Under the pieces are notes generated by a model. That model did no database searches. It was not told the DNA's origin and was given only the letters and a program-made list of their open reading frames with translations. The position numbers and the translations under genes were made by a program. Below, one piece after another: positions 1 through 6,663 of a stretch of 13,815 nt of DNA (the stretch's first letter is position 1; every line of letters begins with the position of its first letter). Source of the stretch: Methanomicrobiales archaeon (GTDB lineage Archaea; Halobacteriota; Methanomicrobia; Methanomicrobiales; JACTUA01); assembly GCA_028678965.1 (NCBI GenBank), contig JAJRCM010000045.1, forward strand, positions 1-13,815, read 5' to 3'.

Positions 1-1
1 G

Positions 2-268
2 CGGTATGTGAATGTTCTCGGTAATGTGGATATTCTGTTCACCTGCGGCCTCTTCATCCTCTATCATCTTTTCTCATTCCTGTATTACTGGCATGAAATG
101 GTCCAGGCTGACAGGTTCAGAGAGCTCTTTATCCGGCCATATTATCGGATTATTCCCATGCATATGACCATCATCCTGGGAGGTTTCATGTATTTGGCAG
201 CGCTAGGTTCAACATCAGGTAAATGTGATCAGCGTTCATACGGTGAGGTGGAGAACCGGATGCAATGA
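2..268 (+). CDS. C-terminal part of a membrane protein, DUF6498-like
   Basis: The frame is open to the left window edge, so only about the last 88 residues are visible and the true start lies outside. It shows two hydrophobic segments, one around DILFTCGLFILYHLFSFLYY and one around IIPMHMTIILGGFMYLAAL, joined by a charged loop. The RIIPMH..IILGG pattern at the last membrane segment recalls the C-terminus of DUF6498 integral membrane proteins. That match is from memory and could be wrong. The stop codon overlaps the larE start by four bases (ATGA at 265-268), so the two genes are probably co-transcribed and translationally coupled. The function is unknown. Confidence 0.6.
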   Translation, partial: RYVNVLGNVDILFTCGLFILYHLFSFLYYWHEMVQADRFRELFIRPYYRIIPMHMTIILGGFMYLAALGSTSGKCDQRSYGEVENRMQ

Positions 269-1092
269 GCAGTGGGGGCAAAGATTCACGGGAAGAGCTG
301 CTGACTACGAAGCTACGAGACCTGGAAACAGCGATTGCACGGCGTGGATCGATGCTGGGCATGTATTCCGGCGGGGTGGACAGTACTCTTCTCGCTGTTG
401 TCGCTCACCGAATCCTGGGGAGGAAATTCCGCTGTGCGCTGCTGGACAGTCCCCTGATTCCCCGCCGGGAAGTGCAGGATGCACTCGAACAGGCCAATCG
501 TGAGGGATTCTCCTGCCGTACGATTCATTTTCCCATCCTCGCCGATGAGGTATTCCGGGCACATCCTGTAAACCGTTGTTACCTCTGCCGGAAGCATGCT
601 TCCGCTCTCCTGAGGGGTGAAGCGAACCACACAGGAATGGAATGGATCGCCGATGGCCTGACAACAAGCGATCTGGGCACACATCGCCCTGGCATTAAAG
701 CCGCTGATGAAGCGGGTATTATCCATCCTTTTATCGAGGCAGCTATCTCCAAAGACGACGTCCGTGGTATTGCGAAGATGCTGGGCTTGGGGGTGTGGAA
801 CAAACCCTCAGCTGCCTGTCTCGCTTCCCGTATACCGTATGGTGACCGCCTCGACGAGCCGAAACTTGGGATTATCGAGCGAGCGGAGGACATCCTCCAC
901 CAGATGGGGTTCCCTCAGGTGCGGGTGAGGCTCCATGGCCCTGTGATGCGGATTGAAGTGCCGATGGAGGAACTTGAAAAGATTCTGGCAATGAAGTCGG
1001 TTCTGGTGGAAAAACTAAAACAGGGCGGTGGTACTTTTATCACTCTTGATCTCGAAGGATTCCGCAGCGGGAGTATGGATGAGGTCGGGTGA
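265..1092 (+). CDS. larE: LarE-family ATP-dependent sulfur transferase, three-cysteine (iron-sulfur) type
   Basis: This is a PP-loop ATP pyrophosphatase of the LarE family, 275 residues, close to the usual length. LarE proteins activate the cofactor precursor by adenylylation and insert sulfur into it during synthesis of the nickel-pincer nucleotide of lactate racemase. The PP-loop SGGVDS is at residues 35-40. The family block KPSAACLASRIPYG is at 180-193. A CYLC pair (C105, C108) together with C185 gives the CxxC...C arrangement of the [4Fe-4S]-dependent LarE proteins described from Thermotoga and Methanococcus. The Lactobacillus type instead sacrifices a single cysteine. The start ATG overlaps the stop of the upstream membrane-protein gene. 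No larA, larB or larC is visible here, so the true substrate in this organism is unproven and it may serve another sulfur-insertion reaction. Confidence 0.87.
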   Translation: MSSGGKDSREELLTTKLRDLETAIARRGSMLGMYSGGVDSTLLAVVAHRILGRKFRCALLDSPLIPRREVQDALEQANREGFSCRTIHFPILADEVFRAHPVNRCYLCRKHASALLRGEANHTGMEWIADGLTTSDLGTHRPGIKAADEAGIIHPFIEAAISKDDVRGIAKMLGLGVWNKPSAACLASRIPYGDRLDEPKLGIIERAEDILHQMGFPQVRVRLHGPVMRIEVPMEELEKILAMKSVLVEKLKQGGGTFITLDLEGFRSGSMDEVG

Positions 1093-1142
1093 GGGAAACA
1101 ACCGTGTGTGGCGGAAACGTAGTAGAGTCCCTCGAGGAAGGG

Positions 1143-1385
1143 TTAACTATCCGTGGGACTTTGCCGTTCCCTCGCCCTGCCTACCCGTTTCTTGGGCCGC
1201 CAGAAACGGAGGTTAGCAACGAGGCGATCTGCCATCCTTTTGGATTTGGCGTCGTTATCGTAGGTGGCCATCATCTCATCCGGGCAGTTCCTGAAGTCAA
1301 TGTACATGCTGTCCCATACAATCTGGTGCTTTCTTGCCACTTCTTCCAGAGCAGTGAGAACATCAGAGACGAGTGCCCCGGTCAT
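1143..1385 (-). CDS. Unrecognised 80-residue protein, possibly an N-terminally truncated remnant
   Basis: This frame lies antisense between larE and dph6. I do not recognise the family. The translation looks like a real protein: a helix (VSDVLTALEEVARKH), a short strand (WDSMYIDF), then DEMMATYDNDAKSKRMADRL, another helix-like stretch. Codon third positions are about two-thirds G or C, and codons tend to follow the RNY pattern, as in the neighbouring genes. The opposite strand reads as poor protein. No good Shine-Dalgarno site precedes the ATG. The frame stays open for 17 codons upstream, to a TAG, with plausible coding character, so the visible ATG may not be the original start and the gene may be decayed. 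It could be a small conserved archaeal protein or the leftover of a mobile element. Confidence 0.4.
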   Translation of the reverse strand: MTGALVSDVLTALEEVARKHQIVWDSMYIDFRNCPDEMMATYDNDAKSKRMADRLVANLRFWRPKKRVGRARERQSPTDS

Positions 1386-1495
1386 AGGTGGTCTGAGAGC
1401 ACACCTGAGGATACTAGTTCGGGTGCAGGTCAGAATCTACTCACCACAAGCCTGATGCCCCGGATCAGGAGAGTACGTATGAGGACCTCGCAGCG

Positions 1496-2176
1496 ATGAG
1501 GGTCGGTGTTCTTTTTTCTGGTGGGAAGGATTCAACCTACGCCTGTTGCCGGGCGATGGAGGCAGAGGAGGTGGTCTGTCTCATCACGGTCACCTCAAAT
1601 AACCCTGACAGCTACATGTTCCATACCCCCAATATCCACCTGACAGGACTCCAGGCTGAGGCAATCGGGCTTCCCCTGGTCAGCGTGGCATCACAGGGCG
1701 TAAAGGAGGAGGAGCTTGCGGATCTCCGAAGAGCGATACTCCAGGCAGTGGAGAAATATGGGGTAGAGGGTATCGTGAGTGGGGCAATTCTCTCTGTTTA
1801 CCAGGCTACCAGGATCCAGCGGCTCTGCCTTGTGCTCGGTCTCTGGTGCTTCAATCCTCTCTGGCATACCAATCAGGAAGAGTATCTGAGTAACCTGCTT
1901 GCAGGTGGCTTTGAAATAATCATCACCGGCGTTTTTGCCGCACCCCTTGATGAACGCTGGCTTGGACGAACGATGGATAAGGCCACTCTCGTATCCCTGC
2001 GGAGTATTGTGCAATCCCACGGTATCACCCTCACCGGAGAGGGCGGCGAGTACGAAACGTTTGTCTCCGATGCACCATTCTTCCGGAAACGGATAGAGAT
2101 TCTTCAGGCACACACTACCTATCGTGCGCATCATGGCAGGTATCTGATCGAGCGGGCGAGGCTGGTGCCGAAATGA
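1496..2176 (+). CDS. dph6: Diphthine--ammonia ligase (Dph6 / MJ0570-type PP-loop ATPase)
   Basis: This is the last enzyme of diphthamide synthesis. It adenylylates diphthine on the conserved histidine of elongation factor 2 and amidates it with ammonia. The 226 residues match the short archaeal form. The PP-loop SGGKDS is at residues 8-13. The family blocks GAILSVYQATR (96-106), NPLW (120-123) and GEGGEYET (181-188) are all present. A purine-rich site (GAGGACC, 1481-1487) sits nine bases before the ATG and supports this start. The stop overlaps the start of a class-I glutamine amidotransferase (ATGA, 2173-2176). That suggests translational coupling and perhaps a glutamine-fed ammonia supply, which is inference. 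It is a second PP-loop enzyme close to LarE but belongs to a different family. Confidence 0.87.
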   Translation: MRVGVLFSGGKDSTYACCRAMEAEEVVCLITVTSNNPDSYMFHTPNIHLTGLQAEAIGLPLVSVASQGVKEEELADLRRAILQAVEKYGVEGIVSGAILSVYQATRIQRLCLVLGLWCFNPLWHTNQEEYLSNLLAGGFEIIITGVFAAPLDERWLGRTMDKATLVSLRSIVQSHGITLTGEGGEYETFVSDAPFFRKRIEILQAHTTYRAHHGRYLIERARLVPK

Positions 2177-2751
2177 CCCTGCTTGTGAACCTTTGCGCTG
2201 AGGAGCACCCTCTAAGCCGGGACGAGTTCGTACTCCCCATTGCCCGTATTGTCGAACGGGCTGGTGAGGTACCGACCATCTGCCAGTATAAGGACATGCG
2301 GGGGCATGGACCACCCAGAGGGGAGAGCGTGATTCTGTGCGGGACAGCGCTACAGGATATCGCGTACTTGGAACAGCTCAATCAGTTCTCATGGATCACA
2401 GAGAGGGATATACCAGTGCTTGGTATTTGCGCCGGCATGCAGGTGATCGCGTTACTATTTGGCGGAACCTTGGGCGAAGATAGGGAAATTGGTATGACCG
2501 GCATCCAGATCGTCGGGGACGACCCCCTCTTTGAAGGGCAGCAGGAGTTTGAAGCATTTGAACTCCACATCCTCTCCATTGTCCCACCCCCTCATTTCCA
2601 TGTCCTCGCTGTCTCCTCCCGTTGCAGCCAGGTGATACGGCATCCGGACCGGTGCATCTACGGGGTGATGTTCCACCCCGAGGTCCGCCATGACTGGGTA
2701 GTGGAACGGTTCCTCATGCATGCCCGCATCTACCAGCATGGCATGGAATAA
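2173..2751 (+). CDS. Class-I (triad) glutamine amidotransferase domain protein
   Basis: This is a stand-alone GATase-1 domain of 192 residues that should hydrolyse glutamine and pass ammonia to a partner synthase. The nucleophile elbow GICAGMQ carries Cys86, and MFHPEV carries His168 and Glu170, completing the Cys-His-Glu triad. There is no second catalytic domain. The start overlaps the dph6 stop by four bases, with GGTG about six bases upstream of the ATG. The closest candidate partner is therefore Dph6, a PP-loop ATPase. A GATase plus a PP-loop ATPase is the same pair of activities that makes up GMP synthetase. It does not look like archaeal GuaA subunit A, whose N-terminus differs. A PuuD/GatD-like hydrolase acting alone is another possibility. 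The downstream amidase-deiminase gene starts 33 bases later. Confidence 0.82.
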   Translation: MTLLVNLCAEEHPLSRDEFVLPIARIVERAGEVPTICQYKDMRGHGPPRGESVILCGTALQDIAYLEQLNQFSWITERDIPVLGICAGMQVIALLFGGTLGEDREIGMTGIQIVGDDPLFEGQQEFEAFELHILSIVPPPHFHVLAVSSRCSQVIRHPDRCIYGVMFHPEVRHDWVVERFLMHARIYQHGME

Positions 2752-2784
2752 AGTTCTCGGAAGTTGAGAGCTCTTGGGAACAGC

Positions 2785-4680
2785 ATGGAGGATCGCACCG
2801 TCAGGGTGGGACTTATACAGACAAAGGTATCGGACGATATGGAGCGCAATCTCGAACGCTCCATTGGGTTCACCGAGGAAGCTATCCAACGTGGAGCCCA
2901 GATAATCTGCCTCCAAGAGCTGTATCGCACCCCGTACTTTCCGCAGTATGAACGGTGTGATGCACGCCAGTATGCTGAAACCGTCCCAGGCCCCTCAACA
3001 AAAGCGTTCTCAGCTCTTGCCAGGGAACACCGGGTGGTGATCATTGTCCCCCTCTTCGAACAGGCTGGGAAAGGGGTGTTTTATAATACCGCGGTGGTCA
3101 TCAACAGCAAAGGTGAAATCCAGGGGACATACCGCAAGGTCCATGTGCCCTTTGATCCCCTGTTTTACGAGAAGCAGTACTTCCGCCCTGGCGACGGCTT
3201 TTCCGTCCATGAGACCGAGTTCGGGCGAATTGGTGTGTTAATTTGCTATGATCAGTGGTTCCCCGAAGCAGCGAGGATACTCACTCTCCAAGGTGCGGAT
3301 ATCATATTCTACCCAACCGCTATCGGTTGGATACATGGAGAGGAGTGTCCGGCAGAGGGGGACTGGCAGATCGCCTGGGAGACCGTCCAGCGGGGGCACG
3401 CGATTGCGAACGGAATCCATATTGCTGCCATCAACCGGGTAGGGAGGGAGAACGACCTCGTTTTCTGGGGAAGCTCGTTTGTGTCTGATGCATTCGGCAC
3501 AGTGATCCGCAGAGCGAGTGACCGTAACGAAGAAGTCCTGGTGGTGGATGTGAATATTGGTATGAACCGTGAGGTTCGAGAGGGGTGGGGATTCCTCCGG
3601 AATCGCCGGCCAGATGCGTATGGAGCACTCACTGGGCACAGCCCCGTGCTTCCCACACCCCTAGGGACGGGATTTAAGATGCCTGCAGAATGGGAGCCGC
3701 ACGAAGCTGTCTGGCTCTCCTGGCCTCATGATCGACGGACTTTCCCGGCGCTGGATGAAGTAGAGACCGCTTATACCGCCATTATCCGGGCACTTCACCG
3801 CGAGGAGAAAATTCATCTCCTTGTTAATGGCAGGACAATGGAAGCACAGGTCCGGCAGATGCTGAACCTTGCCGGGGTCGCGATGGACAGGGTGATGGTG
3901 CATGTTACTACCTATGCCGATGTCTGGTTCAGGGATTACGGTCCGACGTTCATAGTGAATAAAAAGGAACGGAGGCTCGCCATGGTTACCTGGCAGTTCA
4001 ATGCCTGGGGTGGCAAATATACCGACCTGGCGGTTGATGCCCGGATCCCCTCCCTGATAAAAGAATGGCTGGGCATTGATGACTTCCAACCGGGGATCAT
4101 CCTGGAAGGGGGCTCAATTGAGGTGAATGGTCAGGGGACGGTGATGACCACTGAGCAATGCCTCCTGAATGTCAACCGGAATCCCCATCTCAGCCGGAAG
4201 GAAATCGAGCAGTATCTCGGTGAGTACCTGGGAATACGGAATGTCATCTGGCTGAAAGAAGGGATTGTGGGGGACGACACCGACGGGCATATCGATGATA
4301 TCGCACGATTTGTGGATCCCCATACTATTCTCTGCGGTCTGGAGGACGATCCGAACAACGAAAACTACCCCGTGCTCCGTGAGAATTACCGAATCCTGCG
4401 TGAGGCACGGGACCAGGATGAACGACCCTTCAGGGTGATCCCTATCCCGATGCCTGGGATGATTGATTATCCGGATTGTCTCCCAGCGAGCTACCTTAAC
4501 TTCTACATCGGCAATAACCTGGTGCTCGTCCCCATTTTCGGTGTTCGGAATGACCGGGCTGCTCTTTCACTGATCGGTCAGGTCTCTCCAGGAAGAACGG
4601 TGGTGGGTATCGATTGCCGGGCGATGGTCCAGGGGCTCGGCTCGCTCCACTGCATCACACAGCAGCAGCCGTCGGTATAG
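2785..4680 (+). CDS. Fused N-carbamoylputrescine amidase (AguB) and agmatine deiminase (AguA)
   Basis: This 631-residue protein joins two polyamine enzymes, in the order opposite to the pathway. Residues 5 to about 285 form a nitrilase-fold amidase. Its triad is Glu45 (LQELYRTPYF), Lys118 (YRKVHVP) and Cys154 (ICYDQWFPE), the signature of N-carbamoylputrescine amidase. From about residue 297 to the end lies a guanidine-modifying deiminase. It carries the entry motif MPAEWEPHEAVWLSWP, FRDYGP with Asp384, EGGS at 441-444, DDTDGHIDD with His502, and Cys623 in HCITQQQP near the C-terminus. Together the halves convert agmatine to N-carbamoylputrescine and then to putrescine, releasing ammonia and carbon dioxide. 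Both active sites look intact, and the length is the sum of the two families. The ATG at 2785 puts the family start right before VRVGLIQ. An in-frame TTG at 2764 is an alternative. Confidence 0.93.
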   Translation: MEDRTVRVGLIQTKVSDDMERNLERSIGFTEEAIQRGAQIICLQELYRTPYFPQYERCDARQYAETVPGPSTKAFSALAREHRVVIIVPLFEQAGKGVFYNTAVVINSKGEIQGTYRKVHVPFDPLFYEKQYFRPGDGFSVHETEFGRIGVLICYDQWFPEAARILTLQGADIIFYPTAIGWIHGEECPAEGDWQIAWETVQRGHAIANGIHIAAINRVGRENDLVFWGSSFVSDAFGTVIRRASDRNEEVLVVDVNIGMNREVREGWGFLRNRRPDAYGALTGHSPVLPTPLGTGFKMPAEWEPHEAVWLSWPHDRRTFPALDEVETAYTAIIRALHREEKIHLLVNGRTMEAQVRQMLNLAGVAMDRVMVHVTTYADVWFRDYGPTFIVNKKERRLAMVTWQFNAWGGKYTDLAVDARIPSLIKEWLGIDDFQPGIILEGGSIEVNGQGTVMTTEQCLLNVNRNPHLSRKEIEQYLGEYLGIRNVIWLKEGIVGDDTDGHIDDIARFVDPHTILCGLEDDPNNENYPVLRENYRILREARDQDERPFRVIPIPMPGMIDYPDCLPASYLNFYIGNNLVLVPIFGVRNDRAALSLIGQVSPGRTVVGIDCRAMVQGLGSLHCITQQQPSV

Positions 4681-4705
4681 GTAAATCATCGCATCACCTC
4701 TGAAG

Positions 4706-4722
4706 GGGGTAGCGAAGACCCC
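4706..4722 (+). other. Small GC-rich inverted repeat after the amidase-deiminase gene
   Basis: GGGGT (4706-4710) and ACCCC (4718-4722) can pair across a seven-base loop, 25 bases after the stop of the fusion gene and directly before the rhodanese box A. It may help end the upstream transcript. It lacks a long T run, so this is a weak call. Confidence 0.3.
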
Positions 4723-4724
4723 AG

Positions 4725-4732
4725 TTTATATA
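4725..4732 (+). promoter_or_regulatory. Archaeal box A (TTTATATA) for the rhodanese gene
   Basis: TTTATATATA starting at 4725 is a near-ideal archaeal TATA box. It predicts transcription starting around 4755, leaving a leader of about 30 bases that contains the GGGAG ribosome site at 4770-4774, ten bases before the ATG. This indicates that the rhodanese gene has its own promoter despite lying downstream of the larE-dph6 cluster. Confidence 0.55.
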
Positions 4733-4784
4733 TAACGGGATTGTAAAGAGATCCTACGGAGATTGAGTAGGGAGCTGTTGTAGC

Positions 4785-5672
4785 ATGGTGATGACATATC
4801 CATATCCCCAGGGAGACGGGGTAGTAAAATGGGTCTCCACGACTTGGCTTGAGGAGCACCTGAACGATAAGAATCTGATGATCCTTGATATCCAGCCCAA
4901 TGTCCATGATTACATCCAGGGACATATCCCCAAAGCCACCTATATCAATGAGGGACTGTTTCGCATACACCGCAGGATACCCTCATTCTGGCTCCCGCCG
5001 GATGTCATCCAGGGGATCCTGCGTAACATCGGGATCCGCCGGGAGATGCCGGTGGTGATCTACACAAGTCCGGGTCCTCTCAGCATCTGTACCAAATTCA
5101 TCGGCGATGGACTGGAGCAGACCATGGCTGCTTACACCCTGGCCCGCTACGGCCACCCCTCAGTCTATGTTCTCGACGGCGGGTTGACCAAGTGGAAAGA
5201 AGAGAAGAAGCTCCTCTCCCAGGAATTCCCATCGATTCCCGAGTCTGATTATCGGGTCACGCTAAAAAGTGAGTACTATATCAGCTATGATGAGGTGCGG
5301 TTCATGAAAGACCGGCCGGACGTCACCCTTCTCGATGCCAGGCCCTCTCCAGTCTATGAAGGACAAGGACCCTGGCCAAAACCGGGGCACATTCCCGGGG
5401 CCGTCAGCCTTCCCTGGGCGAGTCTGATGAATGAGAAGAATAAAATGCTCCTCAAACCGGAAGAAGAGATCCGGAGCATGGTGAAGGAGAAAGGAGCCAC
5501 ACCAGAGAAGACCATCATCTGCTCCTGCGGCACCGGGCGGGAGGCAACGAATGAGTTCATCCTCTTCAAATGGTTCCTGAAGTACCCGAAGGTCAAAATC
5601 TACGAGGGCTCATTCACCGAGTGGATATCGTATAAGGACAACCCAACCGTCGTTGGGAAGAACCCAAGATAA
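4785..5672 (+). CDS. Two-domain rhodanese / 3-mercaptopyruvate-type sulfurtransferase
   Basis: This 295-residue protein is built of two rhodanese domains, roughly residues 14-145 and 162-288, the usual length and layout of thiosulfate or mercaptopyruvate sulfurtransferases. The C-terminal domain carries the active-site loop CGTGRE with Cys248 as the likely persulfide carrier. The preceding TLLDARPSPVYEG and GHIPGAVSLPW motifs are typical. The N-terminal domain has the family scaffold (ILDIQPNVHDYIQGHIPKA) but serine and proline (YTSPGPLS, 93-100) where a catalytic cysteine would sit, so it should be inactive. That is normal for the family. The glycine after the cysteine resembles the mercaptopyruvate loop CG.G more than the thiosulfate loop CR.G.., but substrate cannot be decided from sequence. 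It has its own promoter. An in-frame ATG at 4791 is an alternative start. Confidence 0.9.
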   Translation: MVMTYPYPQGDGVVKWVSTTWLEEHLNDKNLMILDIQPNVHDYIQGHIPKATYINEGLFRIHRRIPSFWLPPDVIQGILRNIGIRREMPVVIYTSPGPLSICTKFIGDGLEQTMAAYTLARYGHPSVYVLDGGLTKWKEEKKLLSQEFPSIPESDYRVTLKSEYYISYDEVRFMKDRPDVTLLDARPSPVYEGQGPWPKPGHIPGAVSLPWASLMNEKNKMLLKPEEEIRSMVKEKGATPEKTIICSCGTGREATNEFILFKWFLKYPKVKIYEGSFTEWISYKDNPTVVGKNPR

Positions 5673-5677
5673 CTTTC

Positions 5678-5685
5678 TTTTTTTT
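5678..5685 (+). terminator. Oligo-T terminator after the rhodanese gene
   Basis: A run of eight T residues, preceded by another short T run, begins six bases after the rhodanese stop. Archaeal RNA polymerase terminates at such tracts without needing a hairpin. Confidence 0.5.
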
Positions 5686-5853
5686 AATTTATTTCCGTCT
5701 TTCCGTGGAACGAATTCTTGCTTTGCGATGAGTGGATACTACTAGAGTAACCTTTTCTCCACCAGCAGGCCGAGCCCTACCTGAAGAGCAGTCCCGATTT
5801 TATAAGAACTACTGCTTGGTCCCGGCCGTGTGGCACTTTCCTGGTTGAGCATC

Positions 5854-5881
5854 AAAAATGGTATACAAAGGGGAGTACCAT
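5854..5881 (-). terminator. Hairpin plus T run ending the DUF1622 gene
   Basis: Read on the minus strand, directly after the DUF1622 stop, ATGGTA and TACCAT (plus coordinates 5876-5881 and 5858-5863) form a six-base stem with a 12-base loop. The stem runs into five T residues. This is the layout of an intrinsic terminator. The remaining bases between here and the rhodanese terminator hold no gene I can support. Confidence 0.45.
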
Positions 5882-6217
5882 CTACATGTCTAATTCAAAT
5901 TCCTTGGCTTCCCTTGAGAGGAAGTACCCAAGAATCGTCCGTATACCCACGACCGCACCGAGTATGAGGATCTCCTGCTGGGTGGGAGTGATAAGAGTTT
6001 TCAATACATCGGCGGCAATGAAAAATTCAAGACCGAATACGAGGTAGCTGGTAAATGCCCGTCGGATGTGGGAATACGTTTTCTGTGTTTTGTAGAATTC
6101 CAGCAGGACGATGTTGAGCATCGCCTTCAGTCCACCATAAATTATCAGGGCCGCCCCAGTGATACCGAACACTAAAGAAAAGAAATTGATAATATCTGTA
6201 AGAAGCAGTCCATCCAT
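5882..6217 (-). CDS. DUF1622 family membrane protein
   Basis: This 111-residue protein matches the DUF1622 family in length and pattern. It has three predicted membrane segments at about residues 11-32, 55-75 and 82-101. Between the first two is a basic loop (FYKTQKTYSHIRRAF), and FGLEFFIAADVLKTL is the most family-like stretch. No catalytic motif is visible and the family has no settled function. The ATG has no Shine-Dalgarno site. An AT-rich element (AAATACTTT on the minus strand, about 6237-6245) lies roughly 25 bases upstream, so a leaderless transcript is possible. It is transcribed alone, divergently from the SPFH gene, with 323 to 440 bases between them. Confidence 0.85.
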   Translation of the reverse strand: MDGLLLTDIINFFSLVFGITGAALIIYGGLKAMLNIVLLEFYKTQKTYSHIRRAFTSYLVFGLEFFIAADVLKTLITPTQQEILILGAVVGIRTILGYFLSREAKEFELDM

Positions 6218-6510
6218 GCAGGAGCATGAGTTGGAAAGTATTTCAACCCTCCTTTTTCCCGACTCTGTCGTTCATTGCTTGGGCTTTATCATCCATGAAT
6301 TCCCACACATATGGTCGAGAAAATGATTCTATGGAGTGCTATAACTGTCCTCTTTCATTTTATGTACGGTTTTGAGAAACAGATTAGAAATTATCTCCTC
6401 TGCTACCTAACTTTATTTCGCCCAGTGTACAGGGCCGTACCCCACCTTACTCTAATCCCCGGTGATACATGGGTCTCATGAATAGCGAATGGGGATATTT
6501 CTATACATGG
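6218..6510. other. Intergenic stretch between divergent genes, no confident gene
   Basis: About 290 AT-rich bases separate the DUF1622 start from the promoter region of the SPFH gene. The only open frame of note is a 56-codon plus-strand frame (6311-6481) beginning MVEKMILWSAITVLFHF. It has no ribosome site or clear promoter and is not called as a gene. Confidence 0.4.
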
Positions 6511-6518
6511 TATAAGTA
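6511..6518 (+). promoter_or_regulatory. Box A (TATAAGTA) for the leader ORF and SPFH gene
   Basis: TATAAGTA stands about 26 bases before the ATG at 6541, the distance at which archaeal transcription normally starts. The transcript would begin at or next to that ATG, making the leader frame leaderless. Confidence 0.42.
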
Positions 6519-6540
6519 GATGTATGGCTGAAGGACTGAA

Positions 6541-6663
6541 ATGTACCCTGTATGGATACACATTATCGTCCAAAGGAAGGGCATGAGTGACATCGTGCCC
6601 CAGCTGCTTGCAGAATGGAACAACGAAAAACTATGGAAAACGATTGATTGGAGACGAATATGA
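6541..6663 (+). CDS. Possible 40-residue leader peptide overlapping the SPFH gene
   Basis: This short frame begins MYPVWIHIIVQRKGMSDIVP and ends with a TGA that overlaps the ATG of the SPFH gene by four bases (6660-6663). It is rich in tryptophan (four of 40 residues) and amphipathic towards its end. A box A at 6511-6518 is spaced for a transcript starting at its own ATG. I recognise no family. It could be a real small protein made with the membrane protein, a translation-coupling leader, or chance. The tight start and stop geometry is the main argument for it. Confidence 0.33.
   Translation: MYPVWIHIIVQRKGMSDIVPQLLAEWNNEKLWKTIDWRRI
6650..6653 (+). promoter_or_regulatory. Ribosome site GGAG fixing the SPFH start at 6660
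   Basis: GGAG ends six bases before the ATG at 6660. An earlier in-frame TTG at 6648 overlaps this very site and so is unlikely to be the start. Confidence 0.6.

Noticed and set aside
1691..2314. 207-codon frame on the minus strand across dph6 and the amidotransferase gene
   Set aside because: It is antisense to two genes with clear catalytic motifs and shows no family features.
5756..5881. Minus-strand frame without a start codon ending SYKIGTALQVGLGLLVEKRLL, directly after the DUF1622 gene
   Set aside because: It reads like the C-terminus of a protein, but it is only about 43 codons, has no start codon and overlaps the proposed terminator hairpin. It may be a remnant but cannot be supported.
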